Notes: generated by a model not told the origin, from the letters alone. DNA of 5,068 nucleotides from Geminicoccaceae bacterium (GCA_030824835.1 JAPJRA010000341.1:1-5068); one strand, 5' to 3'. Positions 1 through 5,017 are shown, counted from the stretch's first letter. Made by a program: numbers and translations.

Positions 1-795
1 GACCAGATGCGCCCCCTCGCGCAGCAGCTGGTTGGTCCCCCGATGCCGCGGGTCCTGCGGGCTGCCCGGCACCGCCATCACCTCGCGGCCATACTCGACC
101 GCCAGCCGGGCGGTGATCAGCGAGCCCGAGGCCGGCGCCGCCTCCACCACCACGGTCCCCAGCGCCAGCCCGGCGATGACCCGGTTGCGGCGGGGAAAAT
201 CCTTGGCCCGCGCCGCGGCCCCCAGCGGCCGCTCGCTCACCACCGCCCCCTCGGCCGCGATCCGCCCCATCAGCGCCGCGTTCTCCGGCGGGTAGGCGAC
301 ATCTATACCGGCCGCGATGACGGCCACCGTGGCGCCGCCCGCGGCCAGCGCCCCTTCGTGCGCTGCGGTATCGATCCCCCGTGCCAGCCCCGAGACCACG
401 ACCAGCCCGGCTCCGGCCAGCTCCTGCGCCAGCGTGCGCGCGAAGGCCCGGCCGTTCAGGCTGGCGTTGCGCGCGCCCACCATCGCCACCGCCGGCCGCT
501 GCAGCAGCTCCGCCTCGCCGCGCACCGTCAGCACCGGCGGCCGGTCCGGCAAGGGCTGCAGCAGCGCCGGGTAGTCGCCGTCGCTGCCGATCACCAGCCG
601 CCCGCCCAGCGCCGCCAGCTCGGCCAGCAGCTCCTCCCGGTCCGGCACTCGTCGTCCCTCGCGCCGGACCACCGCCAGCGCCCCCGCCGGCGTTCGGTAG
701 CGCTCCAGCGCCCGAGCGAACGTGACCGGCCCCACCCCCTCGCAACGGGCGAGCTGCAGCCAATCGAGTGTCGAGCCTTCTGCCGTGCGGTGCAT
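1..795 (-). CDS. dprA: DNA-processing protein DprA (3' end cut by window edge)
   Basis: DprA (Smf) is a cytoplasmic protein that binds incoming single-stranded DNA during natural transformation and helps load RecA; it is also conserved in bacteria not known to be competent. The 265 visible residues show an N-terminal helical/SAM-like part (about 10-60) and then the Rossmann-like DNA-binding core. Core signatures are VGARNAS (106-112), SGLARGID (135-142), AAGIDVAYPPEN (161-172), FPRRNRVIAGL (200-210), SGSLITAR (223-230) and AVPGSPQDPR (241-250). The frame is open to base 1, so the C-terminal winged-helix domain, if present, lies outside. I chose the ATG at 793-795 because AGGAGG lies just upstream (799-804), though the 3-nt spacer is short. 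An in-frame ATG at 838-840 would add 15 residues. A TTGACA hexamer on this strand (854-859) favours the 795 start but has no good -10. Many alphaproteobacteria have plsY just upstream; here a divergent esterase takes that place. Family call is very secure; start is not. Confidence 0.95.
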   Translation of the reverse strand, partial: MHRTAEGSTLDWLQLARCEGVGPVTFARALERYRTPAGALAVVRREGRRVPDREELLAELAALGGRLVIGSDGDYPALLQPLPDRPPVLTVRGEAELLQRPAVAMVGARNASLNGRAFARTLAQELAGAGLVVVSGLARGIDTAAHEGALAAGGATVAVIAAGIDVAYPPENAALMGRIAAEGAVVSERPLGAAARAKDFPRRNRVIAGLALGTVVVEAAPASGSLITARLAVEYGREVMAVPGSPQDPRHRGTNQLLREGAHLV

Positions 796-961
796 CCGCC
801 TCCTGGTCGGTCGCGGCGACGATTCACCGAATGGACGCATGATGAACCGCTCATGTCAACTTATAGGCTATGCGCCAGGGAGTGCCCTGTAGCGGCGCCC
901 ATGGGTTGACGATGCCGACCGCACCGCAACATCATAGCGGGTCAGTTGGGAGCAATTGCCG
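796..961. other. Divergent intergenic region between dprA and the esterase
   Basis: This short region carries the 5' ends of two divergent genes. Visible elements are the dprA AGGAGG (minus strand, 799-804), a minus-strand TTGACA at 854-859, a small dyad CAGGG-agtg-CCCTG at 876-889, a GGCGCC palindrome at 894-899, and the candidate esterase promoter listed separately. No small gene with a credible ribosome binding site was seen. Confidence 0.5.
906..935 (+). promoter_or_regulatory. Candidate sigma70-type promoter for the esterase
   Basis: TTGACG (906-911, 5 of 6 to the -35 consensus) is followed after 18 bp by CATCAT (930-935, 4 of 6 to the -10 consensus). Transcription would start near 942, just before the GGGAG (948-952) that serves the ATG at 962. 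The assignment rests on sequence resemblance only, and alphaproteobacterial promoters are often weak matches. Confidence 0.35.
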
Positions 962-1846
962 ATGCCTGCTCGGACGCTGGCCGCGTGGTCCACCCTCCTG
1001 GGTCTTGTCTCCGTCCCCCTCGCCCCGGCCGTCGCCGAGGCCACGGTGCTGCGCGACCTTTCCATCCCCAGCCCGACGCTGGGGCAGCCCATTCCCTGCG
1101 CCGTCACCCTGCCCGACGGCTACGACCAGGACCCCGAGCGCCGCTATCCGGTGCTGCTGCTGCTGCACGGCACCGACGGCGGTGCCGACGACTGGCTCGA
1201 CGCGGGCGGGCTGGCCGATGCCGGCGCGCCCGGCGGCGACCTGCCGTTCATCGTCGTCACACCCGGTGCCGGCAATAGCTGGTACGTCGACAACGATGCC
1301 GGCGAAGGGGCCTGGGAGACGGCCCTGGTCGACGACCTGCTGCCGGCGATCGACGCCCGCTTCCGCACCATCCCGGGCCGCGCGGGCCGGGCGATCGCCG
1401 GCCTGTCCATGGGCGGCTACGGTGCGGTCCATCTGGCCCTGCGCCACCCCGACCAGTTCGGCGCCGTGGCCAGCCTCAGCGGCGCGCTCTTCGCGCCGGA
1501 CGACCCGCTGACCGACGACGACATCGCCGACTTCCACGGCGCCTTCGGCGACCCGTTCGACCCCGACCGCTTCGCCCGCGAGAGCGTCTACACCGACCTC
1601 TCCGCCCTGCCCGCCGACGCCCCGATGCCGCGCTTCTACCTGTCCAGCGGCAGCAACGACCAGTACGGCCTCGATGTCGCCGCCTTGCGCCTCTACCAGA
1701 CCCTGAAGCAGCGCGACGTCCCGGCCACTCTGGTCGTCCGCGCCGGCTACGACCATGGCTGGCAGTTCTGGCACGACGACCTCGGCGAGGTCCTGGCCTT
1801 CGTCGATTCGGCGCTGCAGGAGGAGGGTGCCCCCATCGGGCAGTAG
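962..1846 (+). CDS. Exported alpha/beta-hydrolase, putative esterase (esterase D / antigen 85-like family)
   Basis: This is a predicted serine hydrolase that cleaves esters outside the cytoplasm; the natural substrate cannot be read from sequence. The 294-residue product opens with a signal peptide (arginine at 4, hydrophobic core about 6-20, APAVAEA at 21-27 giving a signal peptidase I site after residue 25 or 27). The hydrolase fold follows: LLLLHGTDGG (65-74) as the oxyanion-hole region, GLSMGG (147-152) with nucleophile Ser149, SSGSND (228-233) with likely acid Asp233, and GYDHGWQFW (262-270) with catalytic His265. All three catalytic residues are present and length is normal for the PF00756 'putative esterase' family. 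I prefer the ATG at 962 to the TTG at 956 because GGGAG at 948-952 is 9 nt from the ATG and only 3 nt from the TTG. It ends 7 bp from the stop of the convergent reductase gene. Alternative names in this family include S-formylglutathione hydrolase, but the export signal argues against that cytosolic role. Confidence 0.88.
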   Translation: MPARTLAAWSTLLGLVSVPLAPAVAEATVLRDLSIPSPTLGQPIPCAVTLPDGYDQDPERRYPVLLLLHGTDGGADDWLDAGGLADAGAPGGDLPFIVVTPGAGNSWYVDNDAGEGAWETALVDDLLPAIDARFRTIPGRAGRAIAGLSMGGYGAVHLALRHPDQFGAVASLSGALFAPDDPLTDDDIADFHGAFGDPFDPDRFARESVYTDLSALPADAPMPRFYLSSGSNDQYGLDVAALRLYQTLKQRDVPATLVVRAGYDHGWQFWHDDLGEVLAFVDSALQEEGAPIGQ

Positions 1847-1853
1847 GGCCGCC

Positions 1854-2747
1854 TCAGCTCGGCAGCAGCGCCGCGCGATGCGCCGTCAGGAACTCCTGCA
1901 CCGACGTCGGCGCCTTACCCGTCAATGCCGCCACGGTCGGCGTCACCAGCGCGTGGTAGCCCTGTGCGGCCGCGACGTCGAACGCCGCCAGCGCCTCGAC
2001 CAGGAACGGCGGCAGGCCGGCGCCGAGCAGCCCCTGCTTCAGCTCCTCCGGACCGACGGCCACATGCGCGACCTCACGCCCGGTCAGCTCGCTGACGATG
2101 GAAGCGACCTCGTCCTGGCTGACGGCCGCCGGCCCGCCGACATCGTGGATCTCCCGGCCCGTCGCCGACGCCAGCGCTGCGGCCGCGGCGCGTGCGCAAT
2201 CCTCGCGCGTCACGTAGGCCCGGCCGCCGGTGCCCGTCGCCGAGAACAGCCGGCCGGTGGCGATCGCATGGCCGATCCCCATCAGGATCAGGTCCGTGTA
2301 GAGATTGTCGCGCAGGATCGTCCAGTCGAGCGGGCTCGCGAACAGCGCCACCTCGGTCCAGAAATGATCGTCGAGCAGCGATCCGCCCGGCGTCGGCGCG
2401 GGTGCCGGGGCCGAGGTGTAGACGACGTGCCGGACACCCGCCTGCTCGGCCGCAGCAATCGCCGCGCGGTGCTGGGCCAGCCGCAGGCCCGGCGTGTGCA
2501 GGGCGTCGGTGCTGACCAGCAGCATCCGGTCGGCGCCGGCGAGCGCCGGGGCCAGCGACGCCGGGTCGTCGAAATCGGCGCGGCGCACCTCGACGCCGCG
2601 TGCCGCCAGATCGGCGAGCTTGGCGGGGTCGCGGGTCGTGGCGATCACCCCGCCGGCCCCGGATTGGAGCAGCAGCTCGACGACACGCCGGCCGAGCTGG
2701 CCGCCCGCACCGGTGACGAGCAGACGGGTTCCTGATGAATCGGGCAT
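1854..2747 (-). CDS. qorB: NAD(P)-dependent oxidoreductase, NmrA/QorB-type atypical SDR (quinone oxidoreductase 2-like)
   Basis: Probable cytoplasmic NAD(P)H-dependent reductase of quinones or related electrophiles. The 297-residue protein matches E. coli QorB (YtfG) in layout: TGAGGQLG (12-19) is the glycine-rich GxxGxxG dinucleotide-binding loop, TTRDPAK (37-43) places a basic Arg39 where NADPH-preferring members have one, RADFDD (56-61) follows, LLVST (76-80) is the strand that contacts cofactor, and VVYTSA (108-113) takes the place of the catalytic region. Like QorB and NmrA it lacks the classical SDR YxxxK pair. The C-terminal half (LTGREV at 221-226, then the GLPPFLV segment at 244-250) is the small substrate domain of the family. 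The ATG at 2745-2747 is preferred to a GTG at 2760-2762 because the GGAAGGAAG stretch (2752-2760) sits just upstream as a ribosome binding site. The gene is divergent from an HxlR-family regulator, as in E. coli qorB-ytfH, so repression by that neighbour is likely. Exact substrate is inferred, not seen. Confidence 0.87.
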   Translation of the reverse strand: MPDSSGTRLLVTGAGGQLGRRVVELLLQSGAGGVIATTRDPAKLADLAARGVEVRRADFDDPASLAPALAGADRMLLVSTDALHTPGLRLAQHRAAIAAAEQAGVRHVVYTSAPAPAPTPGGSLLDDHFWTEVALFASPLDWTILRDNLYTDLILMGIGHAIATGRLFSATGTGGRAYVTREDCARAAAAALASATGREIHDVGGPAAVSQDEVASIVSELTGREVAHVAVGPEELKQGLLGAGLPPFLVEALAAFDVAAAQGYHALVTPTVAALTGKAPTSVQEFLTAHRAALLPS

Positions 2748-2762
2748 GACGCTTCCTTCCAC

Positions 2763-2792
2763 TTGGTCTCGTATGGGCTGCTGGGCTAAAAT
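2763..2792 (+). promoter_or_regulatory. Candidate promoter of the HxlR-family regulator
   Basis: TTGGTC (2763-2768) and TAAAAT (2787-2792, 5 of 6 to the -10 consensus) are separated by 18 bp. The start point would fall near 2799, inside the TAGAG/CTCTA palindrome, which suits autorepression. The -35 is weak. Confidence 0.45.
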
Positions 2793-2811
2793 AGAGACCA
2801 GCTCTACAAGC

Positions 2812-2820
2812 GGAAGGAGG
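2812..2820 (+). promoter_or_regulatory. Ribosome binding site that fixes a TTG start
   Basis: GGAAGGAGG is a near-perfect anti-16S match and lies 7 nt before the TTG at 2828-2830. No ATG or GTG in that frame sits at a suitable distance, so this site decides the start of the regulator. Confidence 0.75.
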
Positions 2821-2827
2821 CAGTATT

Positions 2828-3295
2828 TTGGGAGAAGGTATCCTGCAGGGAACCACGCCCGGCGCGCAGGCGCTGACCGGCCGCCTCCGCACCTGGCAGG
2901 CGCAGGACTTCACCCCGTCCGCGTGCCCGGTGCGCGACGTGCTTGACCAGCTCGGCGACAAATGGAGCACGCTCCTGGTGATCATGCTGGCCGACGGGCC
3001 GCAGCGGTTCAGTGCCCTGCGCCGCGCCGTCCCCGACATCTCCCAGCGCATGCTGACCCAGACCTTGCGCGACCTGGAGCGCGACGGCCTGATCACCCGG
3101 CAGGTCTACCCGACCAAGCCCCCCAGCGTCGACTACCGCCTGTCCGCTCTGGGCCGCTCCCTGCTCGAGCCCCTGTCCACCCTGGTCGCCTGGGCCGAGC
3201 GCCACCACGCCGACATCAGGGGCGCGCGGGCGTCTTACGACGACGCCGCTGCCGACGAGGTGGCGGCCCGGCCATGCGACCAGGCCGTCGTGTGA
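2828..3295 (+). CDS. HxlR/DUF24-family winged-helix regulator (QorR/YtfH-like)
   Basis: Probable dimeric DNA-binding repressor that senses electrophiles or oxidants and controls the divergent reductase gene. The 155-residue product shows the family hallmarks in order: [15 protein letters not shown] (33-47) with the near-invariant N-terminal Cys33 and Trp46, a winged HTH with [20 protein letters not shown] (60-79) and [12 protein letters not shown] (80-91), and the wing [17 protein letters not shown] (100-116). In characterised relatives (Bacillus YodB and HypR, Corynebacterium QorR) the equivalent Cys is the redox sensor. A second Cys at 150, near the C-terminus, could form an intersubunit disulfide with Cys33; this is inference. 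The first 30 residues are a longer N-terminal extension than the usual member has. The start is TTG, supported by GGAAGGAGG 7 nt upstream; an unusual start codon would keep regulator level low. Family and context are secure, the signal sensed is not. Confidence 0.9.
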   Translation: MGEGILQGTTPGAQALTGRLRTWQAQDFTPSACPVRDVLDQLGDKWSTLLVIMLADGPQRFSALRRAVPDISQRMLTQTLRDLERDGLITRQVYPTKPPSVDYRLSALGRSLLEPLSTLVAWAERHHADIRGARASYDDAAADEVAARPCDQAVV

Positions 3296-3311
3296 CCGGC
3301 GCATTGCCGCG

Positions 3312-3337
3312 CCACGGCTCGATGAGCCCAGCCGTGG
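3312..3337 (+). terminator. Hairpin after the regulator gene, possible terminator or attenuator
   Basis: CCACGGCT (3312-3319) pairs perfectly with AGCCGTGG (3330-3337) around a 10-nt loop, 16 bp after the regulator stop. No T-run follows, so it is not a standard intrinsic terminator. The 5' arm can instead pair as GGCTC (3316-3320) with GAGCC (3324-3328), an exclusive alternative. It may protect the mRNA 3' end or regulate read-through into the cupin gene. Confidence 0.4.
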
Positions 3338-3388
3338 GTAGCCGGCCATGTCTTCAGCGAACTCGTCGTCTCATGTCGGAGGATCACC

Positions 3389-3919
3389 ATGGCAACGCCG
3401 GAGCGCCCGTCGTTCATTGCCCACTGGAGCGAGATCGAGGGGCCGGACGACGATCACTACGACCAAGACGATGAGCTGATGGGCATCGGCGCGCCCTTCG
3501 GCAGGCATTTCGGCCTGACGAAGCTGGGCATTCATCACGCGAGACTGCCGCCTGGCCGGCGCACATCCTTTCCGCACGCCGAGAGCGCGGAGGAGGAGTT
3601 CGTCTACGTCATCGCGGGCGAGCCCGATGTATGGATCGACGGCCATCTCCACCGACTGGCGCCGGGCGATGCCGTTGGCTTTCCGGCCGGCACGGGGATC
3701 ACGCACAGCTTCCTCAACAACACGGAAGCCGAGGTCCACCTGCTCGTGGTGGGCGAACGGTCCAAGCCTGAGAACCGCGTTTTCTACCCGCTCCATCCCG
3801 ACCGCAAAGCACTGCGCGAGGATTGGTGGGACGATTGCCCGACACGTGCCTTGGGTCCGCACGATGGGATGCCGGACCTGGTCCGCGCCATGAAGAAGGC
3901 CCGGCGAGACGCCGACTAG
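3389..3919 (+). CDS. Single-domain cupin protein of unknown function
   Basis: A 176-residue cytoplasmic protein (no signal peptide or membrane segment) with one cupin beta-barrel in the middle. Cupin motif 1 is visible as PPGRRTSFPHAESAEEEF (54-71) with VIAGE (74-78); motif 2 is PGDAVGFPAGTGITHSFLNN (92-111). Likely metal ligands are His63, Glu70 and His106. The second His of the usual HxH is Glu65 here, which may change metal choice or activity. Aromatic and acidic residues dominate the ends (HYDQDDE at 23-29, REDWWDD at 143-149), and a basic tail KKARRDAD closes it. Cupins range from dioxygenases and isomerases to sugar-binding proteins, so no reaction can be named. The ATG at 3389 has GGAGGA (3378-3383) 5 nt upstream. 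It follows the regulator in the same direction after 93 bp with a hairpin between, so co-transcription is possible but unproven. GC content is somewhat lower than in its left neighbours. Confidence 0.85.
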   Translation: MATPERPSFIAHWSEIEGPDDDHYDQDDELMGIGAPFGRHFGLTKLGIHHARLPPGRRTSFPHAESAEEEFVYVIAGEPDVWIDGHLHRLAPGDAVGFPAGTGITHSFLNNTEAEVHLLVVGERSKPENRVFYPLHPDRKALREDWWDDCPTRALGPHDGMPDLVRAMKKARRDAD

Positions 3920-4061
3920 GGTGTGGTTTCCGAGTGGGTTGCTCACCCGAAGTGACCTTGGGCAGGTGGTTGATGCACCTCACCGTCTGCCTGGAGCCGC
4001 AGCTTGGATGAGCACCCATAAGAACGCCGGGACCACACCGCACGGTCGAGCGGTGATGGTT
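3920..4061 (+). mobile_element. Remnant of the left end of an IS481-family insertion sequence
   Basis: The segment begins directly after the cupin stop with TGTGGTTTCC (3922-3931), consistent with an IS481-type terminus starting in TGT. It reaches, 86 bp on, an ATG (4008) that opens a typical IS481 transposase N-terminus. It contains a dyad AGGTG-gttgatg-CACCT (3964-3980). After 4061 the similarity to the family stops abruptly, with no catalytic DDE domain, so this is a dead fragment. The boundaries are estimates: the left one from the TGT, the right one from where the protein match ends. No right inverted repeat or target duplication was identified. Confidence 0.55.
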
Positions 4062-4118
4062 AGCTTAAGCACCGCATCAGCATGCCAACCACCGAAAGGC
4101 AGGATAGAGACCAAATAA
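4008..4118 (+). pseudogene. Truncated IS481-family transposase, N-terminal 18 codons plus unrelated tail
   Basis: The reading frame starts MSTHKNAGTTPHGRAVMV (residues 1-18), which closely resembles the conserved opening of IS481 transposases (typically M-N/S-THKNAR-TPH-RA-MV, leading into an HTH). From residue 19 the frame reads SLSTASACQPPKGR, which no longer resembles the HTH, and it ends at a TAA (4116-4118) after 36 codons. A full IS481 transposase has roughly 300 or more residues with an HTH and an rve (DDE) domain, so this cannot be active. The family match is from memory of the motif rather than a search. Confidence 0.55.
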
Positions 4119-4290
4119 TGCTCAATAATTGATTTCCGACGATTGCACTTCAGGTATGCAGGTACCTTCGGCAGATGATCACAGTCCTTATCGAGAAAGA
4201 ACGCTTGTACGACAACGCGGTCAGCAATTTCAGCCGACGCTAATCCGCGGTAGCCAAAGAACTAGCATCGCCTCTGCCACGCTCGGCCCC
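4062..4290. other. Low-GC intergenic stretch without a recognisable gene
   Basis: These ~230 bases are clearly less GC-rich than the rest of the window, with AT-rich runs around 4114-4136. No frame has a start codon plus ribosome binding site leading to a convincing protein. A minus-strand frame is open without a start from 4261 down to 3983, crossing into the IS remnant; it may be a relic of an older gene or chance. No tRNA or rRNA fold was recognised. Confidence 0.5.
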
Positions 4291-4330
4291 CTCGACGATG
4301 GTACGAAGCTTTGCTACCATGGTGGTCGAG
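4291..4330 (+). promoter_or_regulatory. parDE promoter with inverted-repeat operator
   Basis: A nested dyad CTCGAC-g-ATGGTA ... TACCAT-ggtg-GTCGAG spans 4291-4330, with inner arms at 4298-4303 and 4315-4320 and an AAGCTT near the centre. A possible promoter lies inside it: TCGACG (4292-4297) and TACCAT (4315-4320) with a 17-bp spacer, 4 of 6 matches each. ParD-type ribbon-helix-helix antitoxins bind dyads over their own promoter, so conditional autorepression by the ParD-ParE complex is the expected role. The dyad is seen; the binding is inferred. Confidence 0.6.
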
Positions 4331-4340
4331 GAGGTGGCCC

Positions 4341-4622
4341 ATGGCCAATGTCGAGAAGCTCAGCGTCGCCCTCACCGCGGACATGGTGACGATCGTGCGG
4401 CAGGCGGTGTCCAGCGGCGACTACGCCTCGGCCAGCGAGGTCGTCCGTGAGGCCTTGCGGGAGTGGCAGCAGAAGCGCGCCGTCGATCGGGACGTCGTCG
4501 AGCGACTGCGCCAATTGTGGGACGAGGGGCTGGCCAGCGGCCCGGCGGAGCCGCTCGACATGGCCGCGATCAAGCGCGAGGCCCGCGCCCGCCTGCCGGT
4601 CAAGGACGACGCGCCAGCCTGA
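4341..4622 (+). CDS. parD: Type II antitoxin, ParD-like ribbon-helix-helix protein
   Basis: Antitoxin of a type II toxin-antitoxin pair: it binds and neutralises the ParE-like toxin encoded next and represses the shared promoter. The 93-residue product has an N-terminal ribbon-helix-helix domain: strand EKLSVAL (5-11), helix 1 about TADMVTIVRQAVSSG (12-26), then YASASEVVREALREWQQKR (28-46), where SASEVVREAL is the family signature. The C-terminal part (50-93), including LRQLWDEGLASGPAEPLDM (56-74), is the flexible toxin-wrapping region usual for ParD. The ATG at 4341 is chosen because GAGGAGG (4328-4334) lies 6 nt upstream; a TTG 30 bp earlier would lie inside the operator dyad and precede this site. 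It overlaps the toxin start by one base (TGATG), so translation is coupled. Confidence 0.9.
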   Translation: MANVEKLSVALTADMVTIVRQAVSSGDYASASEVVREALREWQQKRAVDRDVVERLRQLWDEGLASGPAEPLDMAAIKREARARLPVKDDAPA

Positions 4623-4909
4623 TGCCGAGCATCGTCCGCTCGCCCCGCGCCGCGGCGGATCTGATGGAGCTGTGGACGCACATCGCACGCGACGATCCGG
4701 CTGCGGCCGACCGGATGCTCGACCTGATCGAGGACAAGCTCGTCAAGCTCTCAGCCAACCCCCTACTGGGGCCGGCGCGCCCCGACATCGCCCGCGAGTT
4801 GCGTCTGTTCCCAGTCGCCCGCTACGTCGTCCTGTATCGCGCACGACCAAATGGAATTGAGGTCGTGCGTAACGTGCATGGCATGCGCCGTCTCAGCGGA
4901 ATTGTCTGA
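4622..4909 (+). CDS. parE: Type II toxin, RelE/ParE superfamily (ParE-like)
   Basis: Small toxin of the ParE branch of the RelE/ParE fold. Characterised ParE proteins poison DNA gyrase and stall replication, while RelE relatives cleave mRNA on ribosomes; the ParE assignment here rests on the partner and on sequence. The 95-residue product shows two N-terminal helices (AAADLMELWTHIARDD, 10-25; AAADRMLDLIEDKLVKLSANP, 27-47), then the beta-sheet with LGPARPDIARELRLFPVARYVVLYRA (49-74) and the closing strand VVRNVHGMRRL (81-91). The RxFPxxRYVxxY block and the terminal V.HG.R.L are conserved family features. Length is normal and the frame intact, so it appears functional. The ATG at 4622 overlaps the antitoxin stop as TGATG. 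The antitoxin-first order and coupled translation are typical of parDE. Confidence 0.9.
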   Translation: MPSIVRSPRAAADLMELWTHIARDDPAAADRMLDLIEDKLVKLSANPLLGPARPDIARELRLFPVARYVVLYRARPNGIEVVRNVHGMRRLSGIV

Positions 4910-4949
4910 TCGGTATGCTCGACGACGTGGGTCGGCGAATGGGGGGGGA

Positions 4950-4968
4950 GCTGGTAGCTGTCACCAGC
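4950..4968 (+). terminator. Weak hairpin downstream of parDE
   Basis: GCTGGT (4950-4955) pairs with ACCAGC (4963-4968) around a 7-nt loop, 40 bp after the toxin stop. The following bases (atgctaggttgttattcc) contain scattered rather than continuous Ts, so termination efficiency is doubtful. An AGCATGCT palindrome overlaps its 3' arm (4966-4973). Confidence 0.35.
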
Positions 4969-4986
4969 ATGCTAGGTTGTTATTCC

Positions 4987-5017
4987 TTGACAATCGATGA
5001 TCATTTGGCGATAGGCT
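4987..5017 (+). promoter_or_regulatory. Candidate promoter with perfect -35 for the gene at the right edge
   Basis: TTGACA (4987-4992) is a perfect -35 hexamer. The -10 is weak: GATAGG (5010-5015, 17-bp spacer) or TAGGCT (5012-5017, 19-bp spacer), 3 of 6 each. It lies 33 bp upstream of an ATG at 5050 and would read into it. Confidence 0.4.

Larger units (their letters stand above)
2748..2827. promoter_or_regulatory. Divergent control region between qorB-like gene and HxlR regulator, with candidate operator
   Basis: Two overlapping dyads are visible. The first is TGGTCTC (2764-2770) with GAGACCA (2794-2800), arms 30 bp apart, about three helical turns. The second is TAGAG-accag-CTCTA (2792-2806), a perfect 5+5 palindrome with a 5-bp centre. 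DUF24/HxlR regulators act as dimers on short dyads between themselves and the gene they control, so the compact 15-bp palindrome is the best operator candidate. It begins at the last base of the candidate -10 and would cover the start point of the regulator gene. Operator identity is inferred. Confidence 0.5.

Noticed and set aside
7..909. Long plus-strand open frame of 300 codons opposite dprA
   Set aside because: Its sequence is Arg/Pro/Gln-rich low-complexity typical of an antisense frame in GC-rich DNA, while the minus strand encodes unmistakable DprA motifs.
932..1774. Minus-strand open frame of 280 codons opposite the esterase
   Set aside because: It is Val/Gly/Ala-rich without any family signature, and the plus strand carries a complete esterase with its catalytic triad and signal peptide.
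1755..2735. Plus-strand open frame of 326 codons opposite the QorB-like gene
   Set aside because: It is Arg/Gln-rich shadow coding with no ribosome binding site, and it overlaps the end of the esterase; the QorB match on the other strand is full length.
3920..4039. GGTGTGGT (3920-3927) and ACCACACC (4032-4039) as the two inverted ends of a tiny 120-bp mobile element
   Set aside because: The right arm lies inside the transposase-like codons (the Thr-Thr-Pro stretch), so it is better explained as coding sequence; no target duplication flanks the pair.
2791..4113. The 10-mer ATAGAGACCA occurs at 2791-2800 and again at 4104-4113, with GAGACCA also at 5038-5044, suggesting a shared regulator site
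   Set aside because: The later copies lack the palindromic partner CTCTA, and several repeats of this length are expected by chance in 5 kb.
4311..4340. Upstream TTG start adding ten residues to the antitoxin
   Set aside because: It would place the start inside the operator dyad and upstream of the strong GAGGAGG; the ATG at 4341 begins the family-typical N-terminus.
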